Shown one piece after another: positions 44,157 through 52,297 of a stretch of 64,000 bases of DNA. Each line of letters begins with the position of its first letter. Positions within the stretch are counted from its first letter, which is position 1. Source of the stretch: an uncultured Ruminococcus sp. (lineage in GTDB: Bacteria > Bacillota > Clostridia > Lachnospirales > Lachnospiraceae). Where the stretch lies: positions 62,001 to 126,000 of the forward strand of contig CAKRLG010000007.1 of the NCBI GenBank assembly GCA_934359255.1, read 5' to 3'. Position numbers and translations under genes: made by a program. The notes beneath the pieces are model-generated. The model was not told the origin of the DNA. It saw nothing but the letters and a program-made list of their open reading frames with translations, and did not search any database.

Positions 44157-44327
44157 TCAGATTCTCACATATCTCTGATTCCTGCTGTTTGGCTTATCCG
44201 GTATCGTCATCCGAATCAGGTTCATCGCAATCGCCGGTTGAAGATAATTTCTTCTGAACCCCTCTTTTGCTTTTAATCCCAATTTTTCCATTAGCGCATT
44301 GCTCGTATAAGGAACATCCAGTTTCAT
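44157..44327 (-). pseudogene. C-terminal remnant of a Fic/RecG-like DNA-binding protein
   Basis: A 56-codon frame from ATG (44327) to TGA. It contains SNALMEKLGLKAKEGFRRNY, LQPAIAMNLIRMTIPDKP and NSRNQRYVRI. This winged-helix tail is typical of the last ~55 residues of Fic-family or AlbA/RecG-like ATP-binding regulators, where it follows a long catalytic part. None of that part is present upstream; the beta-helix gene ends 27 nt away. It is most simply a truncated remnant, though a stand-alone small protein is possible. The family assignment is from memory of the motif. Confidence 0.6.
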
Positions 44328-44354
44328 TTATTTTATTCTTGAATTAAAATTCTT

Positions 44355-46520
44355 TTATGCAAATGGATTTTCTACTTCGTGGTCACTCCAGGAAGTTGTG
44401 GTGGAGCAGCCGGAAGTGTCAGCGCTGTTCTGGTAGCTTTCTACGGTGATTGTGTAGTCGCTGGTGCCTTTTACATAGACGGTGCCGTCACTGCCTTTTA
44501 CGGTAACTGTGTTGCCATCTGCGTCTTTGATCGTTCCGCCATTGCTTAATGAGGTCAGGGTGCTGTCACCGTTGACGATCCAGGTGGATCCTTCGTCGAT
44601 GGTCAGGTTGCAAGTTCCGTCTCCTGTAGTTGTCACGCTGCTCTCGTCATCCTGTACGCTTCCGGTCCATACGGTTCCTTCGGTCAGGTATGCATTCAGG
44701 TTACTGATGGAGTCCCAGAGGATATCGCCGTTCATTTCCTGATCGATAGCGGTAAACAGACAATCCGCGCCGTTGGCATTTTCGGTTCCCCAGCCTCTCT
44801 GATTGTTGTTGCCGGTGCATTTCAAGAAGAAATCGCTGTCGCCATCCTGCTGGATATCCACATGTTTTAAGGTAATGGTACTCTCTGTGTTCGTTGTATA
44901 GAACAGACCTCCTTCTTTCGCACTCAGCGTTCCGCCGTTCATCTCGAAGGTACTGTTACCGACTTCAGAATCTCCGGACATGCTCTGGTATAAAATGACA
45001 TTCCAGATACAATCGTTTCTTTCATCTTCGGTCATGGAACCGGTCAGGTTGCAATCGTAGAGGCGAAGAGTATTCAGTCCCTCGATACACACCGCTTCTG
45101 CTCCGTTTGCAGTCAGATCGGCATCGTGGATCGCAATATCTGCGGTACAGTAAACTGCCGGGGAGTCGGATCCGTTGGAGGTATAGCTTCCGCCGTCAAG
45201 AACCATTGTTCCGCCTCCGCGGTCACTTCTGACTGCTGCGGAGGAAGTTCCGTTTGTCTCTGCGGTCAGGTTCCATCCATAAAGGGTTCCGCCTCCTGCC
45301 ACATGCACCCCACCGGAAGTATCCTGTTTGGTTGTGATCGTGGTATCGGCTGCATAAATCGTTCCGTCTCCGTAGGCAAATAATCCTGCGCCTCCTGCTG
45401 CATCGGACTCAATCGTACTGTCATTGATATAGGTGGTTCCGTCTGTTGTCAGAAGAGATGCACCTACTCCGTAGAAGCTGGAATTGTCTCCGCCGGTGCT
45501 GTCATCGGAGTTTCTGTTGATCGTAACTTTGTTCAGTTTTACGGTAGCTCCGTCCTGAACAAGGATTGCATTTTCATCTGTTCCATCCGAGGTAAATTCC
45601 TGATCACTGACTTCGGTATCCTCGGTGTAGGTGGTTGCTGCATCATAGCTGTCCACGCCCTGCTGACCGCCCATTCCGCCAGATCCTCCACCCATATCTC
45701 CGGAGGATACGGTTACGGTTGCTGCATTTCCGTCTGCGTCAAATGTAATCGTCACCTGATCGCCGACCTGGATATCCTCTTTTGTAATGGTTTCGGTGCT
45801 CTGTTCCGGTGCACTGCCATTGCCATCTGGCGCCTGTCCGTCTCCCTCCGGTTTCTCCGGTGGCTGTCCATCCGGTTTGCTGCTGTCAGCGTTCTCACTG
45901 TCGGTACTGTCGCCGTCCGTGCTTTCGCTGTCACTGCTGTTGCTGTCTGTGTTATTGCCGTTTGCATTTGCAGTATCCTTGCTATTGCTGTCGCTTTCTC
46001 CTTCCGGTTTTGCCGGTGGCTGGCTGTTGATATCAGAAGAAGTATCATCGCTGCTCTGTTTATCGGTACTGTCACTGTTGTCCGAAGAATCCCCTTCCGG
46101 TTTCTCCGGCGGCTGATTGGAATCTCCGTTGCCAGGTGCCTGTCCGTCTGATGCATCTCCATCCGGTTTCTCCGGTGCTTCATCGTTTCCATCCTGCCCG
46201 GTTCCGTCACCCTGCGGTGGCTGTCCTCCATTTTCACCAGGTCCTCCACCACTCTTTTCATATACGGTATCATCCGTCAGTGCGATTTCTTTTGTCTCTG
46301 TTGTTCCATCATCTCCGTTCACTTCCAGGGTGATCGTATCATCCGTGATCTCTGTCACCGTTCCGGTCACACTCTCCTGTGTTTCACTGTCGCTGTCTGA
46401 GGACTCTTCGTTCTCGCTGCTCTCTGTCGTTGTATCTGCATTTTTTGTTGTAGTGCATCCGGTAAAGCACATCGCTCCTACCGTCAGTCCTACGATTGCC
46501 ATCAACTGTCTGTATTTCAT
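44355..46520 (-). CDS. Large predicted beta-helix lipoprotein with low-complexity stalk
   Basis: 721 residues. Lipoprotein signal with lipobox CFTGC (Cys22). A Ser/Asp/Glu/Thr-rich stretch follows. A small beta domain (TGTVTEITDDTITLEVNGDD) is then split by a ~130-residue Pro/Gly/Asp/Ser low-complexity insert with repeated PPEKPEGD units. Residues ~300-700 are a run of short beta strands with Asp/Asn turns (TVKLNKVTINRN, TTYINDSTIESDAAGGAGLF, TLYGWNLTAETNG, TLRLYDCNLTG), the pattern of a right-handed parallel beta-helix. No catalytic motif of a polysaccharide lyase is evident. A surface adhesin or carbohydrate-binding protein is plausible, but the function is unknown. Ends in EVENPFA. Confidence 0.75.
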   Translation of the reverse strand: MKYRQLMAIVGLTVGAMCFTGCTTTKNADTTTESSENEESSDSDSETQESVTGTVTEITDDTITLEVNGDDGTTETKEIALTDDTVYEKSGGGPGENGGQPPQGDGTGQDGNDEAPEKPDGDASDGQAPGNGDSNQPPEKPEGDSSDNSDSTDKQSSDDTSSDINSQPPAKPEGESDSNSKDTANANGNNTDSNSSDSESTDGDSTDSENADSSKPDGQPPEKPEGDGQAPDGNGSAPEQSTETITKEDIQVGDQVTITFDADGNAATVTVSSGDMGGGSGGMGGQQGVDSYDAATTYTEDTEVSDQEFTSDGTDENAILVQDGATVKLNKVTINRNSDDSTGGDNSSFYGVGASLLTTDGTTYINDSTIESDAAGGAGLFAYGDGTIYAADTTITTKQDTSGGVHVAGGGTLYGWNLTAETNGTSSAAVRSDRGGGTMVLDGGSYTSNGSDSPAVYCTADIAIHDADLTANGAEAVCIEGLNTLRLYDCNLTGSMTEDERNDCIWNVILYQSMSGDSEVGNSTFEMNGGTLSAKEGGLFYTTNTESTITLKHVDIQQDGDSDFFLKCTGNNNQRGWGTENANGADCLFTAIDQEMNGDILWDSISNLNAYLTEGTVWTGSVQDDESSVTTTGDGTCNLTIDEGSTWIVNGDSTLTSLSNGGTIKDADGNTVTVKGSDGTVYVKGTSDYTITVESYQNSADTSGCSTTTSWSDHEVENPFA

Positions 46521-46675
46521 AATATCAACCTCACTCTCTGTTGGTTTTCTTTCCTTTTGTTTTTTACAGGTTCAGTATAGCCCGGCAACCTAAAATATAC
46601 TTTAAAGGTTTCTTATTTTTTGTGAACATTCTGTGGAATCTAAGAAAAGGCATCCTCCCGGACACCTTTCCTTTG

Positions 46676-46815
46676 TAACTGTTCAGTACCTTCACAGTTA
46701 CAAGCCAAAATGTATATAAAATCACTTTCGGTGATGACATTTTGGCTTGTATGTCTCGGGATTTTGGCATGTTCATGCCAAAACACCTCGCGGAATACTA
46801 CCTACTGAATAGTTA
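46676..46815. repeat. Intergenic repeat block with nested hairpins
   Basis: It starts with TAACTGTTCAGTACCTTCA (46676-46694, continuing CAGTTA) and ends with CTACTGAATAGTTATC, an inverted version of the first half. Between lie AGCCAAAATGT/ACATTTTGGCT and TTTTGGCATG/CATGCCAAAA stem-loops. The leading motif matches 3932-3951 and 4071-4090. No frame is supported in this 300-bp gap. Confidence 0.6.
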
Positions 46816-46828
46816 TCTCTCTTTTCTC

Positions 46829-47083
46829 TTATCTTCCAAACAGTGAAAATCCTTTTTTCTTATACGGTTCTTCTGTCACAGAAGTTACCTGATAGCCTGT
46901 TTTTTCGATGGCTGCTTTCAGTTTCTCATGATCCAGAGATTCTTCGGAGATGATCTCTGTCTGTTTCTTTCCGTGAGAAGAGCTTACTTTCTTGATTGGA
47001 AATGCATTTCTCACAGCTTCATTCACATGACTTTCGCACATGCCGCACATCATGCCATCCACGCCAACGATTGTCTTTACCAT
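46829..47083 (-). CDS. Heavy-metal-associated (CopZ-like) protein with truncated fold
   Basis: 84 residues. GVDGMMCGMCESHVNEAVR carries the CxxC copper-binding motif of HMA domains. The last ~15 residues (KKKGFSLFGR) are a basic tail. It probably carries Cu(I) between CopA and other partners. It follows copA after 37 nt in the copper operon and is the third HMA-type domain in this cluster. Confidence 0.88.
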   Translation of the reverse strand: MVKTIVGVDGMMCGMCESHVNEAVRNAFPIKKVSSSHGKKQTEIISEESLDHEKLKAAIEKTGYQVTSVTEEPYKKKGFSLFGR

Positions 47084-47120
47084 TTTGTTTCCTTCTTTCT
47101 TTCAGATCTGTTCTTCACTT

Positions 47121-47330
47121 TTACTGAATGTTTTCCACCTGATAACCCTGGTCTTCCACTGCTTTTTTCAGAACCTCGTCTGCTACTTCTGTCTCCATGG
47201 ATACCACTGCGGTTCCTTTTTCATGACTTACCTGTGCTTCGATTACATGTTCCAGTTCTTCCAGAGTCTTTTTCACTCTTGCCTCGCAGTGTCCGCACAT
47301 CATTCCTTTGATCGTCATTGTCTTCGTCAT
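47121..47330 (-). other. Possible internal translation start for a free CopZ within copA
   Basis: The in-frame ATG at 47330 is preceded by AAAGGAGAAAAGAAT, a near-ideal ribosome-binding site. It would give 69 residues (MTKTMTIKGMMCGHCEA...), the normal size of a free CopZ chaperone. Either a fossil of a copA-copZ fusion by stop loss or a working second start. Confidence 0.5.
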
Positions 47331-49652
47331 ATTCTTTTCTCCTTTCGATGCCTCCCATTGAGGAAGGGTAACTTCATTTTTTATCTTATGATCTCTGTGT
47401 GAATCTTTCACTTTAAAAAGATTCAGGCGCAGAGCATTCGATACTACGCAGAAACTCGACAGGCTCATCGCCAATGCTCCGAACATCGGGTTCAGTGTCC
47501 ATCCGAAGATCGGGATCCACACACCGGCTGCCAGCGGAATACCGATAATGTTATAGAAAAACGCCCAGAACAGGTTCTCATGGATATTTCTCAATGTTGC
47601 ACGGCTTAACCGGACAGCTGCCGGAACGTCACTCAGGCGACTCTTCATCAGTACCACATCTGCGGCATCGATCGCCACATCTGCTCCGGCGCCGATGGCG
47701 ATTCCGATATCTGCTCTGGTCAGTGCCGGCGCATCGTTGATACCGTCTCCGACCATGGTTACTTTTCCGTACTCTTTTAATTTGCGGATCACAGCTTCTT
47801 TTCCATCCGGAAGGACTCCGGCGATCACCTGATCCACGCCTGCCTGTGCGCCGATCGCTTTTGCGGTCTGCTCGTTGTCTCCGGTCAGCATAACGACCCG
47901 GATACCCATATTTTGCAGCTCCTGTACCGCTTTCAGGCTGTCTTCCTTGATCACGTCAGCAACGGCGATCATACCGATCAGTACGTCATCCTTAGCAAAA
48001 AGCAATGGGGTTTTTCCCTGTTTTGCCAGTGCCTGTGCCTGATTTTTCACCTGTTCTCCTACTGTTACCTGACTGCTGATATATTTCATGCTTCCACCGA
48101 GCAGTCTGTGTCCCTCCAGTGTTCCTGTCAGACCATTTCCTGCCAGTGCCTGGAAGTCTTCCACTTCTTTGGTGGCGATTTTTCGCTGTTCAGTCTCTAA
48201 CAATACAGCTTTCGCCAGCGGATGTTCACTCTTCTTTTCCAGTGCTCCTGCCAGTTCCAACAATGTATTTTCATCATATCCCGGTTCACACACCAGATCC
48301 GTTACCCGCGGCTCTCCGCTTGTGATGGTTCCTGTCTTATCCAGCGCCACAATCTGCACTCTTCCGGCTTCTTCCAGCGAAACGGCGGTTTTAAAGAGGA
48401 TACCATTTTTCGCTCCCATACCATTTCCAACCATGATCGCTACCGGTGTGGCAAGTCCCAGTGCACACGGGCAGCTGATAACCAGTACGGAAATACCTCT
48501 TGCCAGTGCATAGCCAAAGGTCTGTCCGGCAAGCAGCCATACCATCGTCGTAACTACCGCAATCAGGATAACCACCGGTACAAATACACCTGAAACTTTA
48601 TCTGCGATCTTCGCAATCGGTGCTTTTGTCGCAGCCGCATCGCTGACCATCTGGATGATCTGGGATAATGTGGTATCTTCCCCGACTCTCGTCGCCTCAC
48701 AGCGGATAAATCCGGACTGGTTGATCGTAGCTGCCGATACCAGGTCGCCCTCTTCTTTATCCACCGGGATGCTCTCACCGGTCAGTGCCGCCTCATTGAC
48801 TGCACTGTGGCCTTCCAGGATCTTTCCATCCACCGGAATGCTCTCGCCCGGGCGAACCACAAAGATATCTCCTTTTTCCACCTGTTCGATCGGTACGGTA
48901 ACTTCTTTTTCTCCCTTTACGAGAACGGCGGTCTTCGGTGCCAGATTCATAAGACCTTTCAGCGCATCCGTGGTCTTTCCTTTGGATCTCGCCTCAAGCA
49001 TCTTTCCTACGGTGATCAATGTCAGGATCATTGCTGCGGATTCAAAATAAAAATCCATCATATAATCCATGACCGCTTCCATATTGCCGTCCACCTGTGC
49101 TCTGGTCATTGCAAAGAGAACGTACACACTCCATAAGAAAGATGCCATCGATCCCATCGCTACCAGCGTATCCATATTCGGTGATCTGTGCCAGAGGCTC
49201 TTGAAACCGCTGATAAAGAACTTCTGGTTGATCACCATGACGATACCTGCCAGAAGCAGCTGTACCAGACCCATCGCGATATGGTTGTCGTTAAACCATG
49301 CCGGCAATGGCCACCCCCACATCATATGTCCCATGGAAAAATACATCAATACCAGTAAAAATCCTACGGATGCGATCAGTCTGCGTTTTAAAACCGGTGT
49401 CTCTTTGTCTTCCAGTGCGGATGCATCGGCTCCGGATTGTTTCTTTTCTCCGGCTCCTTTTTCGGAGGCGCCATATCCTGCTTGTTCCACTGCCGCAATG
49501 ATCTGCTCCGGCGGTACATCTCCTTCCACGCCCATCGAATTGGTCAGAAGGCTGACAGAGCAGGAGGTAACTCCCGGAACTTTTCCCACTGCTTTCTCCA
49601 CTCTGGCACTGCAGGCGGCGCAGCTCATTCCGGTTACGTTGTATTGTCTCAT
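47121..49652 (-). CDS. copA: Copper-exporting P1B-type ATPase with N- and C-terminal HMA domains
   Basis: 843 residues. N-terminal HMA (GMSCAACSARV, Cys11/Cys14), eight membrane helices, TGES actuator loop, CPC metal site in ISCPCALGLATPVA near residue 394, phosphorylation site DKTGT near 438, SEHPLAKAV, and the GDGINDAPAL hinge. After a normal CopA end (ALRLNLFKV) a ~25-residue linker leads to a complete second HMA domain (IKGMMCGHCEARVKK, about 775-843). It exports Cu(I). An AAAGGAG placed 8 nt before an in-frame ATG at 47330 could start a 69-residue CopZ from the same frame. The start at 49652 is the ATG before RQYNVTG. Operon: csoR-copA-copZ-like. Confidence 0.96.
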   Translation of the reverse strand: MRQYNVTGMSCAACSARVEKAVGKVPGVTSCSVSLLTNSMGVEGDVPPEQIIAAVEQAGYGASEKGAGEKKQSGADASALEDKETPVLKRRLIASVGFLLVLMYFSMGHMMWGWPLPAWFNDNHIAMGLVQLLLAGIVMVINQKFFISGFKSLWHRSPNMDTLVAMGSMASFLWSVYVLFAMTRAQVDGNMEAVMDYMMDFYFESAAMILTLITVGKMLEARSKGKTTDALKGLMNLAPKTAVLVKGEKEVTVPIEQVEKGDIFVVRPGESIPVDGKILEGHSAVNEAALTGESIPVDKEEGDLVSAATINQSGFIRCEATRVGEDTTLSQIIQMVSDAAATKAPIAKIADKVSGVFVPVVILIAVVTTMVWLLAGQTFGYALARGISVLVISCPCALGLATPVAIMVGNGMGAKNGILFKTAVSLEEAGRVQIVALDKTGTITSGEPRVTDLVCEPGYDENTLLELAGALEKKSEHPLAKAVLLETEQRKIATKEVEDFQALAGNGLTGTLEGHRLLGGSMKYISSQVTVGEQVKNQAQALAKQGKTPLLFAKDDVLIGMIAVADVIKEDSLKAVQELQNMGIRVVMLTGDNEQTAKAIGAQAGVDQVIAGVLPDGKEAVIRKLKEYGKVTMVGDGINDAPALTRADIGIAIGAGADVAIDAADVVLMKSRLSDVPAAVRLSRATLRNIHENLFWAFFYNIIGIPLAAGVWIPIFGWTLNPMFGALAMSLSSFCVVSNALRLNLFKVKDSHRDHKIKNEVTLPQWEASKGEKNMTKTMTIKGMMCGHCEARVKKTLEELEHVIEAQVSHEKGTAVVSMETEVADEVLKKAVEDQGYQVENIQ

Positions 49653-49696
49653 GTCTTGCTTCACCCTTTCTGTAAATAAATTTTTATAATATTTTT

Positions 49697-50107
49697 TTAT
49701 TTCATCAATTTCTGCAGTGTTGCCATCAGTTCATCCACCACTTCGTCTTTTCCCTCACGGATATCCCGGACAACACAGGAATGAATATGGCTGGACAACA
49801 ACTCCCGGTTAAATGCGTTCATTGCAGCGCTGACCGCTGCGGACTGGATCAGGATATCGTTGCAGTAGGCATCTTTTTCAAGCATCCCCTTGATGCCGCG
49901 AATCTGTCCTTCGATCCGGCTCAGACGGTTCATCAACTTCTTTCGCTCATCCTGGGAACGGGCTGTAGTCTTGCAGTGACAGCAGCATCCGGTTTCTTCC
50001 TGTGCAATATTTTTTCCTGGTTCTTCTCTTTCTTTTGCACACAGCTCACATGCTTCGTTATCTGTTTTTATGGATTCGTCCTTTAGCGTAAGATCCTGTT
50101 CTTTCAA
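49697..50107 (-). CDS. csoR: CsoR-family copper-sensing repressor with cysteine-rich N-terminal extension
   Basis: 136 residues. The CsoR core begins near residue 52 (ERKKLMNRLSRIEGQIRGIK). The Cu(I) ligands Cys82, His107 and Cys111 keep the 25/4 spacing of characterised CsoR proteins (DAYCND; SSHIHSC). Ahead of it is a ~50-residue extension with CELC and CCCHC (Cys20, 23, 41, 42, 43, 45), absent from ordinary CsoR. First gene of the copper operon, with tandem operators overlapping its promoter. It should dissociate from DNA when copper binds. Whether the extension binds metal is untested. Confidence 0.93.
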   Translation of the reverse strand: MKEQDLTLKDESIKTDNEACELCAKEREEPGKNIAQEETGCCCHCKTTARSQDERKKLMNRLSRIEGQIRGIKGMLEKDAYCNDILIQSAAVSAAMNAFNRELLSSHIHSCVVRDIREGKDEVVDELMATLQKLMK

Positions 50108-50132
50108 TCGATCACCTCATTTAGTTTTTATA

Positions 50133-50182
50133 TACCCCCTGTGGGTATTTAAACTATATACCCCCTGTGGGTATTTTGTCAA
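50133..50182 (-). promoter_or_regulatory. Copper operon promoter with tandem CsoR operators
   Basis: Two identical TACCCCCTGTGGGTA sites, 50133-50147 and 50159-50173, 26 bp apart centre to centre. On the minus strand TTGACA (50177-50182), 18-nt spacer, TATAGT (50153-50158). One operator fills the spacer and the other lies just downstream, so bound CsoR would block polymerase. Confidence 0.92.
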
Positions 50183-50224
50183 GGTGTTTATTGTATATTA
50201 TTTCTCATTTTTCAACATTCTGAA

Positions 50225-50345
50225 GCATCTCCACCCTTGCACTTGCTACCCACGCAAACGAGATTGCATACGCTTCGCGAATTTTACTTACTTACGACAT
50301 CTACCATATACGCCGCAGTGCGCATCCTTGCGAAGCCTTTTTTAC
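50225..50345. other. Unexplained non-coding stretch between the copper operon and fabH
   Basis: GC-richer sequence with an inverted pair GCTTCGC / GCGAAGC (about 50271 and 50331) around a ~55-nt loop containing ACTTACTTACGACATCTACC. No frame or known RNA is visible. It has the look of a dispersed intergenic repeat, but there is no second copy in this window. Confidence 0.35.
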
Positions 50346-50373
50346 TTTGCTGGAAAGCAGTTTCCTGTAACGC

Positions 50374-50416
50374 AAAAAGAGCAACGGAACTCTTCTTATC
50401 AAAGTTTCCGTTGCTC
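50374..50416 (-). terminator. Terminator of fabH
   Basis: AGCAACGGAAACTTT / AGTTCCGTTGCT stem followed by CTTTTTGC on the minus strand. The other side is also T-rich, so it may work both ways. Confidence 0.85.
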
Positions 50417-50439
50417 CTATATTTTTTTCTGTTCTCTTT

Positions 50440-51402
50440 CTACCACTCCATCTGCACCGCACCCCAGGTCAGCCCCGCACCAAATCCTGAGAGGATGATC
50501 TTCTGTCCCGGCTGCAGCATTCCCTTTTTGTTCAACTCATCGAGAAGGATCGGGATGCTGGCTGCGGAAGTGTTGCCGTACTGCTCCATATTCATGGGGA
50601 ATTTTTCTTCCGGCACCCCCAGCCGCTTTGCCACGGACTGAATGATTCTGCTGTTTGCCTGATGAAGAATAAACCAATCGATTGTTTCTATCTGCGTTCC
50701 GGTCTTTTCTGTCACCTGTCGGATACATTCCGGGACTTTTTTCACTGCAAATCGAAAGACTTCCTGTCCGTTCATCTGAATATATTCCGTTTCAGAGGCA
50801 TTCTCTTTCCATGGATTCTCCATTTTTCTTCCCGGACAGGTAAGTACTTCGCCGCCCACGCCGTCCGACCACTGAACAAACCCTTCCAGTCCATGATCTG
50901 CCGCCGTTACCACCGCCGCTCCGGCACCATCCCCAAACAGGACACAGGTGGAACGGTCATTCCAGTCGATCAGTTTCGACAGTTCTTCCACACCCACCAG
51001 CAGGATATTTTTATAAATTCCGGCACGAATATACGCATGTGCGGTATGCAGAGCAAATAAAAATCCGGAACATGCCGCACTCAGATCAAACGCCGCCGCG
51101 TTCGTGGCATGGATAGCTTTCTGCACCAGACATGCAGTACTGGGAAACTGAAAATCACTGCTGCAGGTTGCCACCAGGATCAGATCAATCTCTGATCCGT
51201 CCATCCCTGCATCTTTTAATGCTTCCTCTGCCGCAGCTGCTGCCATATCTGCTCCACTTTCCTTCGTTGCAATTCGTCGGTTTCGAATCCCTGTCCGGGA
51301 AGCGATCCATTCATCACTGGTATCCACCAGCTTCGCCAGATCATCATTGCTGACCACATGTTCCGGCAGATAACTTCCTGTTCCTATAATTTTCGTTGTC
51401 AT
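50440..51402 (-). CDS. fabH: 3-oxoacyl-ACP synthase III
   Basis: 320-residue condensing enzyme that starts fatty-acid synthesis from acetyl-CoA and malonyl-ACP. Catalytic triad: Cys in FDLSAACSGFLFAL, His in FILHQANSRI and Asn in QYGNTSAASIPI. The N-terminal GTGSYLPEHVVSNDDL and SDEWIASRTGIRNRR are typical. It stands alone here instead of in a fab operon, which hints at a second or specialised copy, but this cannot be judged from one window. Confidence 0.96.
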   Translation of the reverse strand: MTTKIIGTGSYLPEHVVSNDDLAKLVDTSDEWIASRTGIRNRRIATKESGADMAAAAAEEALKDAGMDGSEIDLILVATCSSDFQFPSTACLVQKAIHATNAAAFDLSAACSGFLFALHTAHAYIRAGIYKNILLVGVEELSKLIDWNDRSTCVLFGDGAGAAVVTAADHGLEGFVQWSDGVGGEVLTCPGRKMENPWKENASETEYIQMNGQEVFRFAVKKVPECIRQVTEKTGTQIETIDWFILHQANSRIIQSVAKRLGVPEEKFPMNMEQYGNTSAASIPILLDELNKKGMLQPGQKIILSGFGAGLTWGAVQMEW

Positions 51403-51454
51403 TTATGTTCCTCTTCTTTGTTTTATTTTGAACTTCAAATTATTATCTTTTCAA

Positions 51455-51483
51455 AGTATATGTCATCTTTTCATTTTTGTCAA
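51455..51483 (-). promoter_or_regulatory. Promoter of fabH
   Basis: Minus strand TTGACA (51478-51483), 17-nt spacer, TATACT (51455-51460). Confidence 0.86.
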
Positions 51484-51529
51484 GGTACATAAGCAAAAGT
51501 CCTCGTCAGCAAAAGGATCCTGTAAAGTA

Positions 51530-51587
51530 AAAAAGACCGCAGGCACCGCTCTGCTCTTGCAGAACAATACCAGCAGTCTTCTTTCTT
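51530..51587 (-). terminator. Terminator of the DUF5662 gene
   Basis: Long imperfect stem GACTGCTGGTATTGTTCTGC / GCAGAGCGGTGCCTGCGGTC followed by TTTTTTAC, starting at the DUF5662 stop. Confidence 0.82.
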
Positions 51588-52186
51588 CACTTTTCGGTAT
51601 GTACCCGTCTCTCCGGGCTTACATAGGTGGATCCGCTTCCACCGAATCTCCCTTTATTTTTCAGATACACATATTTGATATACCAGAGAGTCTTTTTCTC
51701 CCCTTTTACCGCCAGCATCCGCAGCAGATATTCAATCTGTGCGCTGGTATCCGGATGAATGAACCACAGTCGTTCTTTTCCTTTCAGAAAATATTCCAGC
51801 GGTGAGGCATCTGTATAGGTTTCCGGGTGATAGATCCGTGATGCGCTGATCCGATCCATAATCATCTCGGCGATATATTTTCTTGGCATCGGCATACCGG
51901 CAAGTACATGCTCCGCTCCGATTCCGTAATCTACCCAATATTCAAAATGATGTTTGTTTCTTCCTTTGTGATGCAGCCAGGAAGTAGATACTCCGGTAGC
52001 TTCTCTCTCTGCATTGTTAGGGCTTCTGGTCCCCTGATAGTATTTTGCTCCCACCATGAACTCGGTAGGAGAATATTTCGACAGGTCATGCATAAGTCCC
52101 TGCTTATACAATCCCACCTTAAAACAATACTTCATAACCAGAAATTTATGGGATGTGATCGTCTTAAAATGTCCCCATGCGTTCAT
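51587..52186 (-). CDS. DUF5662 family protein
   Basis: 199-residue soluble protein rich in His and Tyr. MHDLSKYSPTEF and WLHHKGRNKHHFEYWVDYG recur in this family and resemble the metal-binding HD/HHH patterns of phosphohydrolases, but no function is established. MIMDRISASRIYHPETYTDA follows. The leader (52187-52297) contains three small hairpins. It lies downstream of the GH13 gene on the same strand, with no terminator in between. Confidence 0.85.
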   Translation of the reverse strand: MNAWGHFKTITSHKFLVMKYCFKVGLYKQGLMHDLSKYSPTEFMVGAKYYQGTRSPNNAEREATGVSTSWLHHKGRNKHHFEYWVDYGIGAEHVLAGMPMPRKYIAEMIMDRISASRIYHPETYTDASPLEYFLKGKERLWFIHPDTSAQIEYLLRMLAVKGEKKTLWYIKYVYLKNKGRFGGSGSTYVSPERRVHTEK

Positions 52187-52214
52187 ATTACTTATCTCCC
52201 TGTTTTCCTAAGAT

Positions 52215-52297
52215 TTTGTGGGCAAAAAAATTTCGCCCACTTACTCACATTTTGGGTGAGTCACGAAGTCAGAAACCTTCCTGCCTGCAAACCTGCG
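52215..52297. other. Three adjacent hairpins between the GH13 gene and the DUF5662 gene
   Basis: GTGGGC...GCCCAC with an A/T-rich loop, ACTCAC/GTGAGT, and GCCTG/CAGGC follow each other in ~85 nt. The first has a T-run inside its loop, not after it, so simple termination is not clear. It may be a dispersed palindromic element or an mRNA stabiliser. Confidence 0.45.

Noticed and set aside
45752-46273. 173-codon frame within the beta-helix lipoprotein
   Set aside because: Produced by the low-complexity repeats in a shifted frame; no ribosome-binding site or recognisable domain.
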